Source: Firmicutes bacterium CAG:110 (GTDB taxonomy: Bacteria > Bacillota > Clostridia > Oscillospirales > Oscillospiraceae). From it: a stretch of 10,062 nt of DNA. The stretch is taken from NCBI GenBank assembly GCA_000434635.1, contig HF988128.1:1-10062 (forward strand). Direction: 5' to 3'. How positions within the stretch are numbered: position 1 is the stretch's first letter; each line of letters begins with the position of its first letter. Below, piece by piece: positions 6,099 through 10,062 of the stretch. Position numbers and translations under genes: made by a program. The notes beneath the pieces are model-generated. The model was given only the letters and a program-made list of their open reading frames with translations, did no database searches and had not been told where the DNA came from.

Positions 6099-7957
6099 GC
6101 AATGATGATGCAGGCAGCGGAGGCGGTCATGAGCAGAATACCGGCCAGACCATACATCCACACACCCCGGTCGCCGGTGGCCGGGAGATCAAAACCGCTG
6201 GTGTTCACTACGCTGAGGGGTACAAGGGCATTGGCGCTTCCATTGTCTGCCAGCATCGCGGCCTGTTTCCCATCCACGGTGGCAGAGGTGGATGCGTCCT
6301 TCCGGGAAATTACCACAGAAATTCCCTTTTTCAGCAGGGTATAGCCGTCCGCCGTCTTGATTTCGGTGACGGTATATTCGTCATCCTCCAAACCCTTTAT
6401 GAGAATCTTGCCTTTTCCATCTTTGACAGTCGGAACAAACCGGGTAGCGTCCTTCTTGTCCGCGACATGATCTGTGACGTAGTAAACGCCGGTGGCTTCA
6501 TCCAGCTTGGCCTTCACATAATAGCCGTCGGTCTTATTCTGCATGATGAACTGCACCTTGGAGAAATCCCCCTTGCCGTCGGAGAACAGCTTCGTCAGTT
6601 CCAGACCATAGGTGAAGACCCTGGCGTCATCCTTCAGGGTATCATAGGAATTCTGGGAGGTGCGTTTCCAGGTCAGCACCACCTCGTTGGGGTTGCCGTT
6701 GTCGCCGTAGACCACATCGGCGCTGCTGTTCACGGTCGCGGCATAGGTGATCCGCAGGGTGCAATCCGAATAGCCGGAGTTGACCATGGATGCGTCGGAA
6801 TACACTGCCTTTGAGGTATTCATTTCCTTCAGACCGTCCGCTGTCATCTCAATGGTCATTCCGGTCTCACCGGTATCCGTGGTGCTGTAGGTGACGGTGA
6901 ACTTTCCGTCCGTTTCCGCCCATTTGGCAACGGGATCGGTGCAGGCCGCATCCGTAAAGAATTCCATCACCACATCGTGTTTATTGTAGGTGATGCCCCT
7001 GCTCAGGGTATCGGCGAAAGTGTAGCAGGTCAGATAGGTAGATGCGGAGGTGATGCTGGGCAGGGTGCTGACGATCTGGTAGTCCACCACATCGCCGTCA
7101 GAGGCCGTACCGGTGTGGGCATAGCCGTCGGTGATGTCGTTGGTGCCGTTATGCTTGCCGGTATCGTCCTTGCTCTCCCGCAGGGTCTTGTCCAGCGTCG
7201 GATTACCGGTCAGGTTCTTTGGGTATACAGTCACGTCGTAAATCCAGCTGCCGCCGCTGGACGTCATGGGCAGGCAGATGAAGAAGGGGTTGCAGGTGCT
7301 GGTGACCATTTCCGGCACTTTAGTTTCCACCACCAGATACAGTCCCAGCTCCAGATTCTCGGCCTTGGTTTTGCCGTAAGTATCGGTCAGGGGCATGGCA
7401 GTACCGCTCTCAGTGACGTAGGCTTCCAGAGCGTTCTTCACAGTGGTGGCATTGGCTTTCAGCGCGGTACTCAGGGCAGAAATAAGGACATCGGACTGGT
7501 AGTAGTATTTGGAATCGTCCAGTTGGTCAGAACCATCCGCCTTTTCATAACGGTTGGCGCCGTTTCCCAGTCCCAGTGCGTTCAGGAGGTCTGCTCCCGC
7601 GGTCTTGCTGATGCCGTAGAGGGTCTCCACATGGTCAGAGTCCGCGCCATCCGCCGCAGACCCCGTAAGCTGAACAACATCCGCGACCCGGAGATAGGTA
7701 AACTCCACATCCTTCAGGGCATAGCTGTTGAGGGCATCATTCACGTTCTGGTCGTAGACGCCGGTAGACACGTAGCTGGAATCCCATGCGCCGTCCTTCT
7801 CGGCGTTGGTCAGATCCACCTTGTAGATGGTCAGGGAGCCTTTGGCGCCGGTATCGACGCCGGTATCTTCCGGCTCAGCGGCGGAAACGCCGATGGGGAA
7901 GCAGAGAAGCAGCGTCAGGGAAAGAATCAGGGCGATCATTTGGGTAAACTTTTTCAT
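6080..7957 (-). CDS. SpaA-type major (backbone) pilin with LPATG sorting signal
   Basis: Numbering is from the upstream in-frame ATG at 7966 (628 residues); the chosen ATG at 7957 is Met4, giving 625. A signal peptide (4-29, ending VSA) leads to the first domain (about 42-240), with K49 in LTIYKVD, E214 in LVVETKVP and PFFICLPMT near its end. The pilin motif WIYDVTVYPKN follows, with K250 as the likely linkage lysine. The middle domain (about 255-445) starts at TLDKTL (K260). The CnaB domain (about 450-590) carries K459, the E-box YTVTEIK (E535) and N588, consistent with an internal isopeptide bond. LPATG (594-598), a hydrophobic helix and the tail ARKRFK form the wall-sorting signal. Everything needed for a polymerising backbone is present. 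The start at 7957 is preferred because AAAGGA is about ten bases upstream but only one base from 7966. The pilus sortase lies just downstream. Confidence 0.93.
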   Translation of the reverse strand: MKKFTQMIALILSLTLLLCFPIGVSAAEPEDTGVDTGAKGSLTIYKVDLTNAEKDGAWDSSYVSTGVYDQNVNDALNSYALKDVEFTYLRVADVVQLTGSAADGADSDHVETLYGISKTAGADLLNALGLGNGANRYEKADGSDQLDDSKYYYQSDVLISALSTALKANATTVKNALEAYVTESGTAMPLTDTYGKTKAENLELGLYLVVETKVPEMVTSTCNPFFICLPMTSSGGSWIYDVTVYPKNLTGNPTLDKTLRESKDDTGKHNGTNDITDGYAHTGTASDGDVVDYQIVSTLPSITSASTYLTCYTFADTLSRGITYNKHDVVMEFFTDAACTDPVAKWAETDGKFTVTYSTTDTGETGMTIEMTADGLKEMNTSKAVYSDASMVNSGYSDCTLRITYAATVNSSADVVYGDNGNPNEVVLTWKRTSQNSYDTLKDDARVFTYGLELTKLFSDGKGDFSKVQFIMQNKTDGYYVKAKLDEATGVYYVTDHVADKKDATRFVPTVKDGKGKILIKGLEDDEYTVTEIKTADGYTLLKKGISVVISRKDASTSATVDGKQAAMLADNGSANALVPLSVVNTSGFDLPATGDRGVWMYGLAGILLMTASAACIIIARKRFK

Positions 7958-8052
7958 TAGAAGCATTTCCTTTCATAATATAAGTAAATTTATGCCATGG
8001 CGAATCCACAGGCAGCGGCCTGTCCCTTGCTCTATAGGGCGGGTTCATGGAG
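7958..8052 (-). other. 95-nt intergenic region before the backbone pilin
   Basis: This is one of two sizeable gaps in the cluster. It contains a short perfect inverted repeat (8008-8013 and 8018-8023, ACAGGC/GCCTGT in either direction, four-base loop) without a T run, so it is a weak hairpin at best. An AT-rich stretch (about 7976-7993) directly precedes the pilin ribosome binding site. It includes TATATT/TATTAT sequences that could pass for a -10 box, but I find no matching -35 at the right distance. No promoter or terminator can be called with confidence. Confidence 0.4.
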
Positions 8053-10062
8053 CTATTTCCGTTTCTTTGCCAGCCAAATCAGGATAAACAGCAGAACGAC
8101 GCCGGTTCCGACCTGTATGGCAGTCATGGCGGTATAGCCTGTAGAGCCGGTCATGGGCAGTTCAAACACAGGCGCATTCACCACGGTCAGCCGGATGAAA
8201 TTTCCGTCATCCTTCCGGATGCTCCCCTCATAGACAGGTTCCGTCAGAAGCTGATACCCCTTCGGTGCCTTGACTTCCGTCACCCGGTAGAGGCTGCCGG
8301 AGTACAAGCCGGCGAACCGTACCACGCCGTCCGCTCCGCTGGTGAGTTTTCCGTCCGTAAGTCCTTCCGCAGTGCAGGTTCCCTCCATGACATCCGGAGA
8401 ATCCGTATAGGTCACCGTCTGCCACTGCCGGCCGTCCTTTGACCATTCCAGCAGAAACTCTGCCCCGGCAAGCGGCTCCCCGTGGGTATCTGTCTTCTGA
8501 ATCCGGATCTCTCCGGGCTTCATGCGGTTGGTGAAGGTCACCTCTGCCGTCTGGCCTGCCGAGATCGCAACGGTTTGGGGGTTGGGCGCGTCACAGGTGT
8601 AGGGGCTGTCCTCCGGGATGATTTCCTTGACTGTGTAGGTTCCGGGGAGAAGATAATCCGTCAGAATGGTTCCGTCAGATGCGGTGGTATAACTCCCCAC
8701 CAGCTTATGATTGCTGTCATAGACTTCAAACTCCCAACCGGCAGTGCTGCCGCCGTCCGGCATAGTCTTTATGATCTTTACGCCGCCGGTATTCCGTTTG
8801 TTTGTAAAGCTGACTGTCGCCGCCGCGCCAGCTGTTACCGTCACCTTCTGCGGATTTGCACCGGAACAGTAATACATCTCACCGACGGCGCTGTCCGTAT
8901 GTCCCAGCTCCTTGACGTAGTAAGTCCCCGCCGACAGACCGGCAGCGGAAATCTTGCCGCCGCTATCGGTGGTATGAGGGCCGGATACCAGTTTCGTACA
9001 GGCGGCATCCGAATAGATACCGAATTTCCATCCGGAGAGGTTCTTCCCATCCTCGGTGGTTTTGGTCAGGCGGATACTTCCCGGCCGTGGAGCAGCTTTC
9101 AGCTTGAAGTAGGCATTGAGGCTGCCCGCGGACGCAGTGTCCAGAGATACCGTTGTCTGGTAGCTGGAGCCGGACATATACCAGATTCGGTATGTGGAGT
9201 CGGACGCGGAGGGCAGGTTCCGGGCTGCCTTATATACCGTGGACTCGGAGATATCCCCGGTCTGGGTGATATACAGCGTATTCCCGCTCTTGTAAAATTC
9301 CGCACCATTCCCATCCGGGAAAGAGAAGTTGAACAGAACGCCGTTGCTGTCCGTCACCGAGGTTTCCTCCCCTGTCAGGGTGATGGTGGGCGCGCTGCTG
9401 ACGGAGGCGCCGGTAAAGCTGGGTATCTTCTTCGCCGCATGAATCGCGTCTACCAGAGCGTTATACTTGGGCGCAAAATACGGCACGCTGGCTTCCCCTG
9501 CGTTGTAGAAGATATCGCCTGATGTGCCGCACACATTCACGGAATTGCTCTTGAATGTGGCAGGGTCACGCAGGCCGCAGACGATCTCATAAATAAGGAA
9601 CTGGGTAGCGATCCGCAGGGGAACATTGGGGTTGCTGTCTTTTTTCGTGGTGGTCACGCTGACAGAGTGATCCCACATCCGGTCACTGTACAGGAGAATC
9701 AGGCCAATGGCCTCCCGGTAATCTTCCGGCATGGCGTACCACACATTGCTGCCCGCGGTACTGCCGCTGCCATCCAGTGTCACACCCCGGTCAACGGAAT
9801 TTCCGGAGGTACTTGCGCCGTAGCTGCGCCATGGTTCAATGCAGTACAGCGGTTCGTCCGGATAGGCAATGCCGCCGTACCGGGCGAAATGCCAGCCCAG
9901 ATTTTTGATGTAGGCTGTCCGGGCAGCGCCGGTGCCATTGGGTTTGTACTCGCAGGAAACCTGCGACTTCAGGACGGTCGTATAGTTTCCATTGTCCGCG
10001 TAGTCAAACAGCAGGATGCTTTTCTGGGTACTGCCGACAGACATTACCGCATAATCGTCCTG
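8053..10062 (-). CDS. Thioester-domain surface adhesin with three CnaB repeats and LPMTG anchor, 5' end outside the window
   Basis: The frame is open through the right edge, so the signal peptide and true start are missing. Residues are numbered from an internal Met at 10044. The thioester domain (about 25-205) has C68 in YCIEPW and Q148 in IATQFLIYE, the Cys-Gln pair that forms the reactive bond in TQXA-type adhesins, which can bind covalently to host or surface amines. A linker domain (about 206-320) is followed by three CnaB domains: 322-415 (K328, E379, N415), 421-506 (K426, E474, N506) and 512-623 (K517, E590, N623). Each has a full Lys-Glu-Asn set for an isopeptide bond. LPMTG (629-633), a membrane helix and the KKRK tail form the sorting signal. 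No VYPK-type pilin motif is visible, which suits a tip or wall-anchored adhesin rather than a backbone. The backbone pilin follows after 95 nt. Confidence 0.92.
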   Translation of the reverse strand, partial: QDDYAVMSVGSTQKSILLFDYADNGNYTTVLKSQVSCEYKPNGTGAARTAYIKNLGWHFARYGGIAYPDEPLYCIEPWRSYGASTSGNSVDRGVTLDGSGSTAGSNVWYAMPEDYREAIGLILLYSDRMWDHSVSVTTTKKDSNPNVPLRIATQFLIYEIVCGLRDPATFKSNSVNVCGTSGDIFYNAGEASVPYFAPKYNALVDAIHAAKKIPSFTGASVSSAPTITLTGEETSVTDSNGVLFNFSFPDGNGAEFYKSGNTLYITQTGDISESTVYKAARNLPSASDSTYRIWYMSGSSYQTTVSLDTASAGSLNAYFKLKAAPRPGSIRLTKTTEDGKNLSGWKFGIYSDAACTKLVSGPHTTDSGGKISAAGLSAGTYYVKELGHTDSAVGEMYYCSGANPQKVTVTAGAAATVSFTNKRNTGGVKIIKTMPDGGSTAGWEFEVYDSNHKLVGSYTTASDGTILTDYLLPGTYTVKEIIPEDSPYTCDAPNPQTVAISAGQTAEVTFTNRMKPGEIRIQKTDTHGEPLAGAEFLLEWSKDGRQWQTVTYTDSPDVMEGTCTAEGLTDGKLTSGADGVVRFAGLYSGSLYRVTEVKAPKGYQLLTEPVYEGSIRKDDGNFIRLTVVNAPVFELPMTGSTGYTAMTAIQVGTGVVLLFILIWLAKKRK

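Noticed and set aside
6006..6161. Upstream extension of the class C sortase to an ATG at 6161
   Set aside because: It would overlap the pilin 3' end and run through the tandem repeat and hairpin. The added residues do not look like a sortase N-terminus, and the membrane helix right after the GTG at 6005 is where a sortase should begin.
6977..7960. Plus-strand open frame of 327 codons
   Set aside because: It is antisense to the backbone pilin, whose signal peptide, pilin motif and LPATG are intact.
7976..7993. Promoter for the pilin gene
   Set aside because: A -10-like AT-rich stretch is present, but no -35 element lies at suitable spacing on the minus strand.
8482..9522. Plus-strand open frame of 346 codons
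   Set aside because: It is antisense to the adhesin's CnaB domains, with no plausible binding site or motif.
10042..10044. True start codon of the adhesin at 10044
   Set aside because: The frame stays open upstream to the window edge (QDDYAV before the Met), and no signal peptide follows this Met, so the gene must begin outside the window.

Overview
This window looks like part of an integrative and conjugative element (ICE) or related mobile element from a Gram-positive gut-type Clostridia bacterium (Firmicutes; Oscillospiraceae or Lachnospiraceae are likely, but I cannot name the species). The reasons are the moderately GC-rich DNA, GGAGG-type ribosome binding sites, LPXTG-anchored surface proteins with sortases, and a set of conjugation genes in the order typical of the Clostridioides difficile CD1108-CD1113 type of conjugation module. 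All nine genes lie on the minus strand, so the window is transcribed from its right edge (10062) to its left edge (1). No tRNA, rRNA, CRISPR array, insertion sequence, integrase or element end is visible.

The upstream half (10062 to about 4337) is a sortase-pilus island. It holds a thioester adhesin with three CnaB domains and an LPMTG anchor (5' end outside the window), a SpaA-type backbone pilin with a YPKN pilin motif and an LPATG anchor, a class C pilus sortase, and a second sortase-family enzyme. The downstream half (4340 to 1) is a type IV secretion (T4SS) module. It holds a small VirB2-like membrane protein (DUF3852-like), a polytopic VirB6/TrbL-like channel protein, a PrgI-family membrane protein, a 199-residue protein that may resemble a VirB4 N-terminal domain, the VirB4-family ATPase, and the N-terminal 114 residues of a membrane-anchored protein. 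In related elements that last gene encodes the cell-wall hydrolase (CD1108 family).

The genes are tightly packed. There are stop/start overlaps between the second sortase and the VirB2-like gene (ATGA), the 199-residue gene and virB4 (ATGA), virB4 and the last gene (TGATG), and a 14-nt overlap between the two sortases. The only non-coding gaps over 50 nt flank the backbone pilin: 95 nt before it and 74 nt after it. The second gap holds a perfect 12-bp-stem hairpin and a 19-bp tandem repeat copied from the pilin 3' end.

Together the layout suggests that surface pili and the conjugation channel are made from one transcript. A reasonable hypothesis is that the sortase-built fibre, tipped or decorated by the thioester adhesin, holds cells together or attaches the donor to a surface while the T4SS transfers DNA. 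That functional link is inferred from gene order only.
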